Positions 9,201-16,763 of a DNA stretch of 48,279 nt are shown here, piece by piece (positions within the stretch are counted from its first letter, which is position 1; every line of letters starts with the position of its first letter). Under the pieces are notes generated by a model. The model had not been told where the DNA came from and made no database searches. It was given only the letters and a program-made list of their open reading frames with translations. The position numbers and the translations under genes are program-made. Source of the DNA: Bacillota bacterium (GTDB taxonomy: Bacteria; Bacillota; Dethiobacteria; DTU022; UBA8154); NCBI GenBank assembly GCA_012728375.1, contig JAAYFF010000019.1, positions 1 through 48,279 on the forward strand, in the 5' to 3' direction.

Positions 9201-9586
9201 AGATGTCTTATTTTCTGCAAAATCTCGTTCTGGGCCGTGAAAGCGATGTTGTCCGCAGCGGCAGGAAGGTTTACGCCGCGGATGCGGTTCAGCTGATGAC
9301 ATTGCATGCGGCAAAAGGCCTTGAGTTCCCCATTGTGTTCATTTGCGGCGTCAATGACGGTATGATTCCGTTAAGGAACAGCAGCTCCGGCTCTGATTCG
9401 GAAGAGGAGAGGCGGCTTTTCTATGTGGGGATGACAAGGGCTCAGGATGAGCTGATCCTCCTCACATCCCGCACCCCGTCCACCTTTATCGGAGATATAC
9501 CTCCTGAAAAGCTCGTCAGAGAGAATGCTTTTACACTGAAGAAAGCCCCCCAATCCCAATATAAGCAAGTAAGCCTTTTTGATTAG
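6254..9586 (+). CDS. EndoQ-type PHP nuclease fused to UvrD/PcrA-like SF1 helicase
   Basis: Residues 1-400 match the PHP-fold EndoQ family (TIGR00375 type), which nicks DNA 5' of deaminated or abasic sites. Visible motifs are DFHIHSKYSR, GTGDFTH, IPAHIWTPHFSLYG and SNSDAHSP for metal binding, and a four-Cys zinc site (CKVCF...CPVCGGRITVGV). A Gln/Lys linker of about 15 residues follows. The rest is an SF1A helicase: Walker A AGPGTGKT near 494, VDEFQDINEIQ, GDPDQAIYGFRG, TSNYRST, LHAAKGLEFP and VGMTRAQDEL. The protein ends in QVSLFD, which fits the beta sliding clamp binding motif. GTG 6254 is chosen because AAAAAGG lies 11 bases upstream and homologues start close to this motif; GTG 6242 is an alternative. 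Likely role: repair of deaminated bases, with nicking and unwinding in one chain. Confidence 0.85.
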   Translation: MFIADFHIHSKYSRATSKDCAPELLNFWARRKGIGVIGTGDFTHRAWREELKEKLVSSGDGLYSLKKEFHQGDEVAGADLEPKFIVTGEISSIYKKNGKVRKVHNLIILPGLEDAEAISRRLEAIGNLHSDGRPILGLDSKILLEIVLEICPDAIFIPAHIWTPHFSLYGAYSGFDHIEECFEDLTGCIYALETGLSSDPPMNWRLSALDKFTLVSNSDAHSPANLGREANIFNTERSYQGILQALKNPGAEEFSGTIEFFPEEGKYHYDGHRACKVCFKPAETKAAGGICPVCGGRITVGVLHRIEELADRDEGFVPPTAKPFESLVPLHEVIAASTGYSVTSKKVKEKYDELIRNLGAEFFILREASLRDIELAAGPHIAEGIRRLRSGRIERKPGFDGQYGTITILDKSEIEKLSGQLSFIYDVKSPYKKDGPAPKIKQQQQKKKKKKKKSTPAKADEPLPDANPLPAVLYGLNEEQWKAVTSSSQAIAVIAGPGTGKTKTLVSRIAYLVEKCNIKPAHITAVTFTNKAAAEMRSRLENHFAGAHLAEKISIGTFHSICLQILSGWKGKDKVTVIDEYQALSIVEEILKEKKLTVSPRNVLRDISLLKSGVFPEDREKAAFLADIFGLYCSKLQSYGVLDYDDILLEVLHRLTTGDEGETGVENLFSYLLVDEFQDINEIQYRLIKEWAKRSKSVFIIGDPDQAIYGFRGSDFRYFARFMEDYPGAQQIRLTSNYRSTPEIIASATAVISSQKTEGRTFSLEAKRESGARVRLVETGSDFSEALFVAKEINRLVGGIDMLDTQAVPALKRKSPAAEQQRGFSDIAVLYRTNRQAEILEQCFLKEGIQYVVAGRDEFLADKPVVEALAFFRFLLNPGDIASLLVCLKAESICPANLRQKVLESYLGAEKSVSSLAKIWEGVQMSPSQPDRPWNFIAKLKKYAALINKEKPWKIIETWINEHNLTDLRSMELLLNTSIMYDEMSYFLQNLVLGRESDVVRSGRKVYAADAVQLMTLHAAKGLEFPIVFICGVNDGMIPLRNSSSGSDSEEERRLFYVGMTRAQDELILLTSRTPSTFIGDIPPEKLVRENAFTLKKAPQSQYKQVSLFD

Positions 9587-9718
9587 GGGGCCAGCACGCT
9601 TTGTCAATTATTTCCTAAACTTTGCCGCCGGGAATTTGATATGCTGCCATTCAGGGGTGTGCTCTTAAGGAAAAGGCCTATTTTTTTATTTTTCATTCTT
9701 TTCCCTGTTCTTTCTTCG

Positions 9719-10546
9719 CTACTCAACCTTCGGCACCGGCTTGAACCCCCATTTCTCCCAGACGGCCATCGCTTTTTTACCGGCGGTAAACTCAACAAAG
9801 CGATTTGCCATTTCCGGGTTGGCAGAGCATTTCAAAGAGACAACCGGGACGGTTTTAATATAATCGGCAAAAACTGCCGTTTCAATCAGTTCCACATCTT
9901 CGCTACCTAGCAGATTATCTTCCCAGATAATTGCAGCATCTGCCTGCTTCAGGGCGAGGTAAGTAAAAAGCTCATTGACCGTTGCCGTCCGGGCAACAAC
10001 ATTTGGTTCAACTTTATCAAAAATACCATACTCTTTGAGCACCTTATCAGCCAGCTTACCGATGGGGTTTGCTTCGGGGTCGCCGAGAACCACCTTAACC
10101 CCCGGGGCACCGAGATCTTCTATCCCGGTAATACCGGCAGGGTTACCCTGAGGAACGGCAAGCACAGGGACATGAAAGACTACCTCTTTTTGCCGGTCGA
10201 TCATCTCCCTTTCAATCAACTCCTTTAACTCCGCCACATCCCCCGGAAGGAAGGCATCTCCCTTGTCGACGGTAAGAATCTTGCCGATACACTGGGCTGA
10301 ACCCCCAAAGGAGAATTGGACCAGAATACCCGTTTCTTCCTGAAACATCACCGCTATCTCTTCCATGGGTTTGCGCAGACCGGCACCACAGTACACCAGA
10401 AGTTCTTCTTGTTTGCTGCCCTGCTGTATCTCCTGATCTGCCCGGGGCAAGGCCGTCGTATCCGTTTCCCCGACTCCGCAACCTCCTGCTGCCCCCAAGA
10501 AAACAACAAGCAAAAATGCAAGACACATTTGCAAAAAGCTCTTCAA
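9719..10546 (-). CDS. modA: Molybdate/tungstate ABC transporter substrate-binding lipoprotein
   Basis: A lipoprotein signal peptide ends in AAGGC with Cys23 as the lipid attachment site. The mature protein has the ModA/WtpA-type fold signatures: LLVYCGAGLRKPMEEIA, VQFSFGGSAQCIGKI (oxyanion-binding Ser and Gly), VPVLAVPQGNP and a C-terminal VVSLKCSANPEMANRFVEF. It would capture molybdate or tungstate outside the membrane for the permease and ATPase encoded upstream. The start is TTG 10546, set by GGAGGG about ten bases before it. It is last in the minus-strand operon, 270 bases after modC, so a separate promoter is possible. Molybdate versus tungstate preference cannot be read from sequence by eye. 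Confidence 0.85.
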   Translation of the reverse strand: MKSFLQMCLAFLLVVFLGAAGGCGVGETDTTALPRADQEIQQGSKQEELLVYCGAGLRKPMEEIAVMFQEETGILVQFSFGGSAQCIGKILTVDKGDAFLPGDVAELKELIEREMIDRQKEVVFHVPVLAVPQGNPAGITGIEDLGAPGVKVVLGDPEANPIGKLADKVLKEYGIFDKVEPNVVARTATVNELFTYLALKQADAAIIWEDNLLGSEDVELIETAVFADYIKTVPVVSLKCSANPEMANRFVEFTAGKKAMAVWEKWGFKPVPKVE

Positions 10547-10816
10547 TTAATATCCCTCCATCCCAGTGAACTTTGCTCCAACTCCCAAGCCTCATTTCCA
10601 CTTCCACAGCTCTTTTCCTGAAGCAAACTTTTCTCCCTTAATTGCTCACCAAGGCGCAGTTTTTCCTCGCATAAACATGCAATGTTATATTTCCGGGTAA
10701 TTTGTTAATCATGCCTTCCCTCAAAGCAAAAATTTTAGCCGGTTAATAATTAAAGACTTATTACCCAGCCGCCTGCGACAATGCTTCTTTCTTGTTGTTC
10801 CGGAACAGGTTGGGCT
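10547..10816. other. Intergenic region between modC and modA
   Basis: This 270-base gap inside the minus-strand mod cluster holds no open frame I would accept. I looked for a Moco riboswitch and do not see its conserved core. On the minus strand the only clear signal is the GGAGGG site for modA. A separate weak promoter for modA is possible but not identified. Confidence 0.5.
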
Positions 10817-11545
10817 TCATCCTGCAAAAACGGTTTTCAAAGGCTCCGCCCCCAGAAAGCTTGCCACCTTCTGATCCAGGGGGTTTTCAAAGACTTCCCT
10901 GGAAACCCCTACCTGTCTTACCCTCCCCTCCAGGATAATTCCGATCCGGTCTGCCAGCATCCCCGCTTCGTTAAAATCATGGGTAACATGGACAACAGTA
11001 TATCGGTATTGCAAATGCATTTTTTTCAGTTCCCGGCATAGCATTCTTTTTGTATTAGGATCGAGGGCGCCGAAGGGTTCATCCAATAAAAGAATCCTCG
11101 GTTTCATGATAAAGGCTCTGGCCAAGGAGACGCGCTGCTGCTCGCCACCGCTTAAAGTGCCGGGGAAACGCTTCAGCAAGTGGGAAATTCCCAGCATATC
11201 AGCCAGATCTTTTACCCTTTCTTTAATTATGGGAGAGGGAATCTTGCCGAGCTGAGGCCCAAAGGCAATGTTTTTATAAACATTCAGATGGGGGAAAAGG
11301 GCATAATCCTGGTAAACAAACCCGATTTCTCTTCTCTCGGGAGGAATGTTTTCAGCATCAACTCCATTAATAAAAACCTTACCCGCATCCGGTCTGTACA
11401 ACCCGGCAATCAATTCCAGAATAACGGTTTTCCCGGTACCCGTCGGCCCCAGGATGGTAAAAAATTCTCCCTCTTTTATCTCTAGATTAACATTCTTTAG
11501 CGAAAAATCTCCCAGTTTAATGGATACATCTGCAAATCTGATCAT
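10817..11545 (-). CDS. modC: Molybdate/tungstate ABC transporter ATP-binding protein
   Basis: This 242-residue ABC ATPase has Walker A GPTGTGKT at 33-40, a Q-loop in VYQDYALFPH, signature [14 protein letters not shown], Walker B ILLLDEPFGALD and an H-loop in VVHVTHDFNEA. The opening and the signature follow the ModC/WtpC/sulfate importer group. It lacks the C-terminal MOP domain of classical ModC, so it is the short type seen in tungstate or WtpC-like systems. It powers import through the ModB permease encoded upstream. About 40 bases separate it from the DUF364 gene, consistent with one transcript. Confidence 0.85.
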   Translation of the reverse strand: MIRFADVSIKLGDFSLKNVNLEIKEGEFFTILGPTGTGKTVILELIAGLYRPDAGKVFINGVDAENIPPERREIGFVYQDYALFPHLNVYKNIAFGPQLGKIPSPIIKERVKDLADMLGISHLLKRFPGTLSGGEQQRVSLARAFIMKPRILLLDEPFGALDPNTKRMLCRELKKMHLQYRYTVVHVTHDFNEAGMLADRIGIILEGRVRQVGVSREVFENPLDQKVASFLGAEPLKTVFAG

Positions 11546-11584
11546 TATCCGACATCCTCAAAGCGTGTTTTTGCAGGCTCCTGA

Positions 11585-12298
11585 TTACGATGATACGGGA
11601 CAAAATCTTTTCAAAGATAGGAGCTTAGCCAAGGCAGCGACAGTTGTTCCATAAAAAAGGATCGGTTTTTTTACTTTCAGGAAGGGATCAATGCTCCCAT
11701 TTACGACCGTGCTCCCCGTCGCCAGAAACAGATCGCACCACTTTTCCACCGCCGCCAGGTCGCATTCCCCGTTTTCAATGGTAACACCATATTTTTTTTG
11801 ACCGATATTTTCCGGATCAAGGTCAAAGACCCTTATTTCAAAATGTTGGGCAAGTTTTTCAACCATGGCAGGCTGAAGCCCGATTACGGCAATGCGTGGC
11901 TTTCCATACTCCGAGGAGATAGCTTCGATAAGTATCTGACTGCATTCGCCCGGTTGTGCATCCTTGCAATGAATGGTGTTTGCTGCTTTGTCCAGTTTGC
12001 GACAGAGGGCATTGAGCGTAGATATAATGACAGCCCGGTTGTAGTTGTTAACTGGGGGAAGATGCAGAGCATCATGCAATGTGCCTTCGTAATTACCCGG
12101 CATATCCGTAAAGGCCTGACCTATAAAACCATCAATAACTGCTTGCATCAGTTTCTCCTTGCCCTTCTGGAGAGGAAAATCGCTCCTTCCCGGGGAGCCG
12201 ATGGCCTCCTCCGGGGTAAGTGTTTTGCAGGAAATTGACACATTTGCTTTAGAAAGATTGGGGTTCTGCAAAAACTTTTCAATATGGGGCTGAAGCAT
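11585..12298 (-). CDS. DUF364 protein (putative heavy-metal chelation domain) in the mod operon
   Basis: The protein is 237 residues. Its C-terminal half has a Rossmann-like pattern (IAVIGLQPAMVEKLAQHF, VFDLDPENIG, CDLFLATGSTVVNG) and the N-terminal half the enolase-like part common to DUF364/DUF4213 proteins (QAFTDMPGNYEGTLHDAL). The start ATG 12298 lies one base after the modB stop, with GAGGTG inside the end of modB, so translation is likely coupled. It is sandwiched between permease and ATPase genes, which ties it to molybdate or tungstate handling. The biochemical function of the family is not established; a chaperone or sensing role for the imported oxyanion or cofactor is inference. 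A paralogue lies at 33735. Confidence 0.75.
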   Translation of the reverse strand: MLQPHIEKFLQNPNLSKANVSISCKTLTPEEAIGSPGRSDFPLQKGKEKLMQAVIDGFIGQAFTDMPGNYEGTLHDALHLPPVNNYNRAVIISTLNALCRKLDKAANTIHCKDAQPGECSQILIEAISSEYGKPRIAVIGLQPAMVEKLAQHFEIRVFDLDPENIGQKKYGVTIENGECDLAAVEKWCDLFLATGSTVVNGSIDPFLKVKKPILFYGTTVAALAKLLSLKRFCPVSS

Positions 12299-12299
12299 T

Positions 12300-13109
12300 T
12301 TAAACACCTCTGGTACCTCCAATAAAATCACCTCCAAATTTATTAAAGATATATAAAGATATTATTGAAATTATTATGAGCAGATTTGCTGCTGCCATAG
12401 CCCCTTCCAAATCTCCGGTGGACATATTTAAAAAAAGGGAAATCGGCAATGTTTCTGTGCGAAAGCGGGTAGCTCCGGCCAGCATCAAAGCCGCACCAAA
12501 TTCTCCCAACGCCCGAGCCCAAGTAATTACAGTCCCCGCGATGATGCCGTTTTTCGAAAGCGGCAGGGTAATTTTCCAAAAAGCCTGGGCCGGCGTGCAT
12601 CCCAAGGTCCGCGCAATAAATTCCAAACGGGGATTAACAGATAAAATCGTCGACTTCATGACCCGAATCATGAAGGGGAGATTGACAAATATTTGAGCCA
12701 TAATGATCCCCTTTACAGTAAAAACAAAGGAAAGGTCGATCTCTTCCAGCCAGGCCCCAAAGGCTGTTGTGCCAAAAATGATCAGGAGGCAAAGGCCTGA
12801 AACCACCGGCGGTAAAGCCAGAGGCAGATCCAACAAAGTATTGAAAAAAGATTTCATGGGGATATCCATCCTGGCCAGAACATAAGCCACAGGGATGGCA
12901 ATTACGATGCAGAAAGCCGTAGAGATCAGCGATGTATAGAGACTTAACCTGATAGCAAACTGAATCTCGGGGGCGGCAAGAGCTTTGCCGATCTGCGGAA
13001 GACCCTTGATCATTAAAGTTGCAACAGCAGTCATCATAAAAAGAAAAGTAAAAAAGGCTACAGCAACCATAAAAAGGTTAAACTTGTCTTGCCACCAATT
13101 TTTCTTCAT
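12300..13109 (-). CDS. modB: Molybdate/tungstate ABC transporter permease
   Basis: The 269-residue integral membrane protein has about six hydrophobic segments and the inner-membrane importer signature EAA-like loop ARTLGCTPAQAFWKITLPLS followed by GIIAGTVITWARALGEFGAA, typical of ModB/CysT/WtpB permeases. It forms the channel for molybdate or tungstate with ModC. It is the first gene of the minus-strand operon modB, DUF364, modC, modA. The start ATG 13109 has GGAGG-like GGAGGTTTGC just upstream. The region before it (13110-13412) has AT-rich promoter-like sequence, but I could not pick a convincing -35/-10 pair. Confidence 0.85.
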   Translation of the reverse strand: MKKNWWQDKFNLFMVAVAFFTFLFMMTAVATLMIKGLPQIGKALAAPEIQFAIRLSLYTSLISTAFCIVIAIPVAYVLARMDIPMKSFFNTLLDLPLALPPVVSGLCLLIIFGTTAFGAWLEEIDLSFVFTVKGIIMAQIFVNLPFMIRVMKSTILSVNPRLEFIARTLGCTPAQAFWKITLPLSKNGIIAGTVITWARALGEFGAALMLAGATRFRTETLPISLFLNMSTGDLEGAMAAANLLIIISIISLYIFNKFGGDFIGGTRGV

Positions 13110-13412
13110 AGCAAACCTCCGACCAATGCTTCCAGTTGTATGTAATATATTCTATCATAAAGCTAAATCTTCCTGCTTGCGAGGCAAAACTTTGTCCAGA
13201 AATCCTGCAAATGCTTTTTAAAAAAAGCTCTATCTTTTTAATAAGCATTTATGAAACCCTAAAAATGTTACCTGATTTTAGAGTGTACATAAGTTGAGAA
13301 ACATCGCCGCCAAGCTGCCACGCAAGATCCAAAAAGATTGCCTGGACCATGTTAAAAGAGTCTTTTATACAGATTCTTAACCTACAGTGCCTTGAGACGA
13401 TCTTTTTATGTA
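13110..13412. other. Divergent intergenic region before modB and the Mn riboswitch
   Basis: About 300 bases with no coding frame. It must contain the modB promoter on the minus strand; AT-rich candidates lie near 13140-13160 but are not decisive. No ModE-like palindrome was recognised. No second riboswitch is seen on either strand. Confidence 0.4.
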
Positions 13413-13442
13413 TTGACTCTAAGTATGGCTTCGTTATATAAT
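13413..13442 (+). promoter_or_regulatory. Sigma-A type promoter for the Mn riboswitch and exporter operon
   Basis: TTGACT at 13413-13418 and TATAAT at 13437-13442 are separated by 18 bases. Transcription would start close to 13449, right at the 5' edge of the riboswitch aptamer. Confidence 0.75.
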
Positions 13443-13447
13443 AAGGG

Positions 13448-13550
13448 TGAAAAGGGGAGTAGCTGGCAGGTTAATTGCCGATCCGGGCCAACAATCACGG
13501 TACTTGTACCTGGCCCGTCGCTTGTATGGACAAGTAGCAAGACCTTTGGC
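13448..13550 (+). ncRNA. yybP-ykoY manganese riboswitch aptamer
   Basis: The conserved 5' strand AAAGGGGAGTAGC (13450-) and 3' strand TAGCAAGACCTTT (13535-13547) are both present and form the closing helix known from Mn2+-sensing yybP-ykoY aptamers. Between them lie a GGCA/TGCC hairpin, a long arm CGGGCCA...TGGCCCG containing the internal loop AACAATCAC, and a CTTGT...ACAAG arm. The family senses Mn2+ and usually turns on export or metal-homeostasis genes. The 3' strand of the aptamer is shared with the following terminator, so ligand binding should prevent termination (ON switch). Confidence 0.9.
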
Positions 13551-13580
13551 ATGACAAATCGTGTCAAAGGTCTTTTTTTC
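13539..13580 (+). terminator. Riboswitch expression-platform terminator
   Basis: AAGACCTTTG (13539-13548) pairs with CAAAGGTCTT (13565-13574), followed by a run of T to 13579. The 5' arm overlaps the conserved 3' strand of the Mn2+ aptamer, so terminator and aptamer are mutually exclusive. Confidence 0.9.
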
Positions 13581-13657
13581 ATGAAATTTAAACGCAGCCC
13601 GGGTTCATATTTTTATGCTAAGAGGAAAATTTCGGCCGTATAAAAGGTGGTGAAAAT

Positions 13658-14365
13658 GTGAGCAATGTAATCCTGAAAGGCAAAAAGGTAAGCAAATGGT
13701 ACAAAATGGGGGAGGTGCGCGTAGACGCCTTAAAAAAAGTCACCTTTGAAATTTATCAAGGGGAGTTTATCGTTGTGCTGGGTCCCAGCGGTTCAGGTAA
13801 GAGCACCTTGCTCAATATCATAGGCGGTATGGACCAGGTTAGCGAAGGGGAGCTGTTCTACCAGGGCAGCCCGCTTCATGGGGCGGAAGAAAGTGTTGTT
13901 ACACGTTACCGCCGCAACGCGGTCGGTTTTATTTTTCAGTTTTACAACCTGATGCCTAATCTTACAGCCTTTGAAAATGTCCAGTTGGCAACGGAGATAG
14001 CAACTGATCCTCTCCCCGCGGCGGATATTTTAGCCGAAGTGGGCCTGGCGGACCGGGCGGGACATTTTCCCGCGCAGCTTTCCGGCGGTGAGCAGCAGCG
14101 GGTGGCCGTTGCCCGGGCTGTGGCCAAAAACCCGGAGCTTTTGTTATGCGATGAACCGACCGGTGCCCTGGATCTTAAAACAGGTATTCAAATATTGAAA
14201 TTGCTGCGAGACTTCAATATTAAATATAAGAAAACAGTCATGGTAATTACACATAATGCCAGCATCGCAGATATGGCAGACCGGGTTTTCAGCTTAAAAG
14301 ACGGTGAACTGGCATCTGTCCGGGTAATCGACAATCCCAAATCCCCGGAAGAGGTGAGCTGGTAA
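13658..14365 (+). CDS. MacB/LolD-type ABC exporter ATPase
   Basis: This 235-residue ATPase has Walker A GPSGSGKS at 42-49, Q-loop in [10 protein letters not shown], signature [14 protein letters not shown] and Walker [13 protein letters not shown]. The TGALD extension and overall layout are those of the MacB/LolD/FtsE group, which drives type VII mechanotransmission transporters. The start is GTG 13658 behind AAGGTGG; an ATG three bases upstream is followed at once by a stop codon. The stop overlaps the next start (TAATG), so the permease is translationally coupled. Expression is under the upstream Mn2+ riboswitch, which suggests a role in manganese or envelope stress export; the substrate is unknown. 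Confidence 0.9.
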   Translation: MSNVILKGKKVSKWYKMGEVRVDALKKVTFEIYQGEFIVVLGPSGSGKSTLLNIIGGMDQVSEGELFYQGSPLHGAEESVVTRYRRNAVGFIFQFYNLMPNLTAFENVQLATEIATDPLPAADILAEVGLADRAGHFPAQLSGGEQQRVAVARAVAKNPELLLCDEPTGALDLKTGIQILKLLRDFNIKYKKTVMVITHNASIADMADRVFSLKDGELASVRVIDNPKSPEEVSW

Positions 14366-16722
14366 TGCTGTGGAAAAAAACATGGCGGGAACTACGGGAA
14401 AACAAGGCGGCCTATCTAGCCTGCATTACCGTTATCGCCATTGGCCTGATGTTCTTTGTCTCCATGTCGGTTATTTTTGAAGGGCTCAGCAGTGCTAAAA
14501 ATAAATTTTACAGCGATTATCGCTTTGCCGACGGTTTTGCCGTTGTCCGCGGTCTTTCCGAAACCCAGATGGCGAGGCTGGCTTCTGTGGAAGGAGTTGA
14601 CCGCCTGGAAGGCCGTATGGTCAAAGATGTCCGTGTTTTTGCCCCGGAACGGGAGGAGAATATTTACTTGCGCCTGGTCTCCATTCGGCCGGAACAGGTC
14701 ACCCGCTTAAATGATGTGATGCTCCTCGACGGGGCAATGCCGGCAGGCGGTTCGCACGGCATACTTGTAGACCCTGCCTTTTTAGAGGCAAATAACCTGC
14801 AACCCGGTGATACAATCCACGTGATTATTGCCGGAAACCAGGTAGAACTATCCGTTGCCGGTGCTGCATTCAGCCCGGAATTTGTCTATGCCCTGCGCAA
14901 TCCCATGGATATCTACCCCGATCCTCTCACCTTCGGGGTGGCCTATCTGCCGCTGGAAACGATGCAGATCTTATTTGGGGAAGAGACTCTGAACGACATT
15001 GTTTTTACGTTGTCCGCGGGATACACCTATGAAGATGTCGAGGGCCGCTTGAAGCCGAGGCTCGAAACTTTCGGCCTGGAAAGTATTTATGCCAGGAAGG
15101 ACCAGTTCAGTGAAGTCATGCTTGCCCAGGAACTCCAGGGTGTGCAGTCCATGGTCGCATCAGTCCCGCTCCTTTTTTTAATTGTGGCTGCGACCATCCT
15201 TTATATACTGTTCAAGAGAATGGTGGAACAACAGCGAGGGCAGATCGGCATACTGAAAGCTCTCGGTTATTCCAGCCGGGAAATTCTTCTTCACTATCTT
15301 TCTTACGCACTGATCATCGGCGCCCTAGGGGGACTGCTGGGTTCGCTGCTGGGTTTTTGGCTTTCTTTTCCTCTGATGACCGTGTATGAAGAGTTCTTTA
15401 ACCTGCCCGGGCTCACCGGTCGCTTTTCTTTCGGCTATTTAGTTATCAGCCTCCTTTTTTCCACCGGCTTTGCCGGCCTGGCCGGCTATTTCGGCAGTAA
15501 AGAGGTATTGAAATTGCAGCCTTCGGAGGCGATGAGGCCGCCGGCGCCGCCTGTTGCCAAAAAAACGCTGCTGGAGGGCTGGCACTGCTACTGGGACAAC
15601 TTAACCGTTCAGGGCAAAATGGCCACGCGCAACGCCTTTCGTAATCCTGGCCGCAGCTTTTTCACCCTGATCGGGGTAATGTTTGCTTTCAGCCTCATCG
15701 CCACAACAGGATATTTTTTGTCCATAACCGATCTGCTTATTTTAGATCAGTTCACCAAGGTGCAGACTCACGATGTGAAGGTTGTTTTTGCCGCACCTCT
15801 TGACAGCCGTGATGCCCGGCTGGAGCTTTCCCGTCTACCGGGTGTAAACAGGTTCGAGGCCTACCTGGAAGTACCTGCCATCATTAAGCAGGGCTGGTAC
15901 GAAAAGGATACGATAGTTTTAGGCCTGGAGCCGAATTCTGAAATGTACAATCTTCTGACCAAAAGGGGAGTAAAAGTGCCCCTGCCGCCTGAGGGCCTGG
16001 TTCTTTCCCAAAAGCTTGCCGGGAACCTTCATGCCGGGGTGGGATCCCGGCTGGAGATAGAAAGTCCCTATGCCAAGGAGAATCCTGTTTATGCCGAGGT
16101 GGTGGATATTGTCCCGCAGCATCTGGGAACAAATGCCTATATGGAGATCAATGCTCTTGGACGCCTGCTAGGCCAGGGGCATATCAGCACCGCGGCGCTT
16201 TTAGCCGTGGAGGAGGGTGCATACCCCTATCTGAAAGACCGCTACCGGGAGGCAAAAGGTGTCTTTTCCGTGGAGGAAAAGGGTGCCATGCTTAACAAAT
16301 TCAACGAACTGTTGGAGTCATATAGCTTTACTTATTGGATTCTGGCCCTGTTTGGCATGTTCACAGGTTTCGCCGTCATCTATAACTCCGGGGTGGTTTC
16401 TCTTTCGGAGAGGAGAAGGGAGCTGGCGTCTCTGCGGGTGATGGGCATGACGCCGGCGGAAGTGCTGCAGGTGCTCTCCTTCGAGCAGTGGTTTGTGAGC
16501 CTGTTCGGTATGCTGGCCGGCGTGCCGATGACGATGCTTTTTTTACAGGTTATGGCCAGTGCCATGGACAATGATCTTTTTTCGTTTCCGGTTGTCTTTG
16601 AACTACAGCCGTTTATTATCGGGGCTGTGGGGACCACAGTCTCCATTTGGCTGACGCAAAAGGTTATTTTCAGGAAAATCCGCCGGCTTTCCATGGTGGA
16701 AGCTCTTAAAGAAAGGGACTAG
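14365..16722 (+). CDS. FtsX-like (MacB-type) ABC exporter permease, two FtsX units
   Basis: A 785-residue membrane protein with an N-terminal helix (LACITVIAIGLMFFVSMS), a periplasmic-type domain, three helices with GQIGILKALGYSSREIL, then a second copy: RNPGRSFFTLIGVMFAFSLI, another extracellular domain, and RRRELASLRVMGMTPAEVL with three final helices. The duplicated FtsX architecture in one chain is that of single-subunit exporters such as BceB or large MacB-like permeases in Gram-positives; here it would work with the ATPase upstream and the fusion protein downstream. The first ATG overlaps the upstream stop by one base. Substrate cannot be read from sequence. Confidence 0.85.
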   Translation: MLWKKTWRELRENKAAYLACITVIAIGLMFFVSMSVIFEGLSSAKNKFYSDYRFADGFAVVRGLSETQMARLASVEGVDRLEGRMVKDVRVFAPEREENIYLRLVSIRPEQVTRLNDVMLLDGAMPAGGSHGILVDPAFLEANNLQPGDTIHVIIAGNQVELSVAGAAFSPEFVYALRNPMDIYPDPLTFGVAYLPLETMQILFGEETLNDIVFTLSAGYTYEDVEGRLKPRLETFGLESIYARKDQFSEVMLAQELQGVQSMVASVPLLFLIVAATILYILFKRMVEQQRGQIGILKALGYSSREILLHYLSYALIIGALGGLLGSLLGFWLSFPLMTVYEEFFNLPGLTGRFSFGYLVISLLFSTGFAGLAGYFGSKEVLKLQPSEAMRPPAPPVAKKTLLEGWHCYWDNLTVQGKMATRNAFRNPGRSFFTLIGVMFAFSLIATTGYFLSITDLLILDQFTKVQTHDVKVVFAAPLDSRDARLELSRLPGVNRFEAYLEVPAIIKQGWYEKDTIVLGLEPNSEMYNLLTKRGVKVPLPPEGLVLSQKLAGNLHAGVGSRLEIESPYAKENPVYAEVVDIVPQHLGTNAYMEINALGRLLGQGHISTAALLAVEEGAYPYLKDRYREAKGVFSVEEKGAMLNKFNELLESYSFTYWILALFGMFTGFAVIYNSGVVSLSERRRELASLRVMGMTPAEVLQVLSFEQWFVSLFGMLAGVPMTMLFLQVMASAMDNDLFSFPVVFELQPFIIGAVGTTVSIWLTQKVIFRKIRRLSMVEALKERD

Positions 16723-16763
16723 GCATAAGACTTAAAGACAAGAGAGACAAGGGAGTGATGTTG

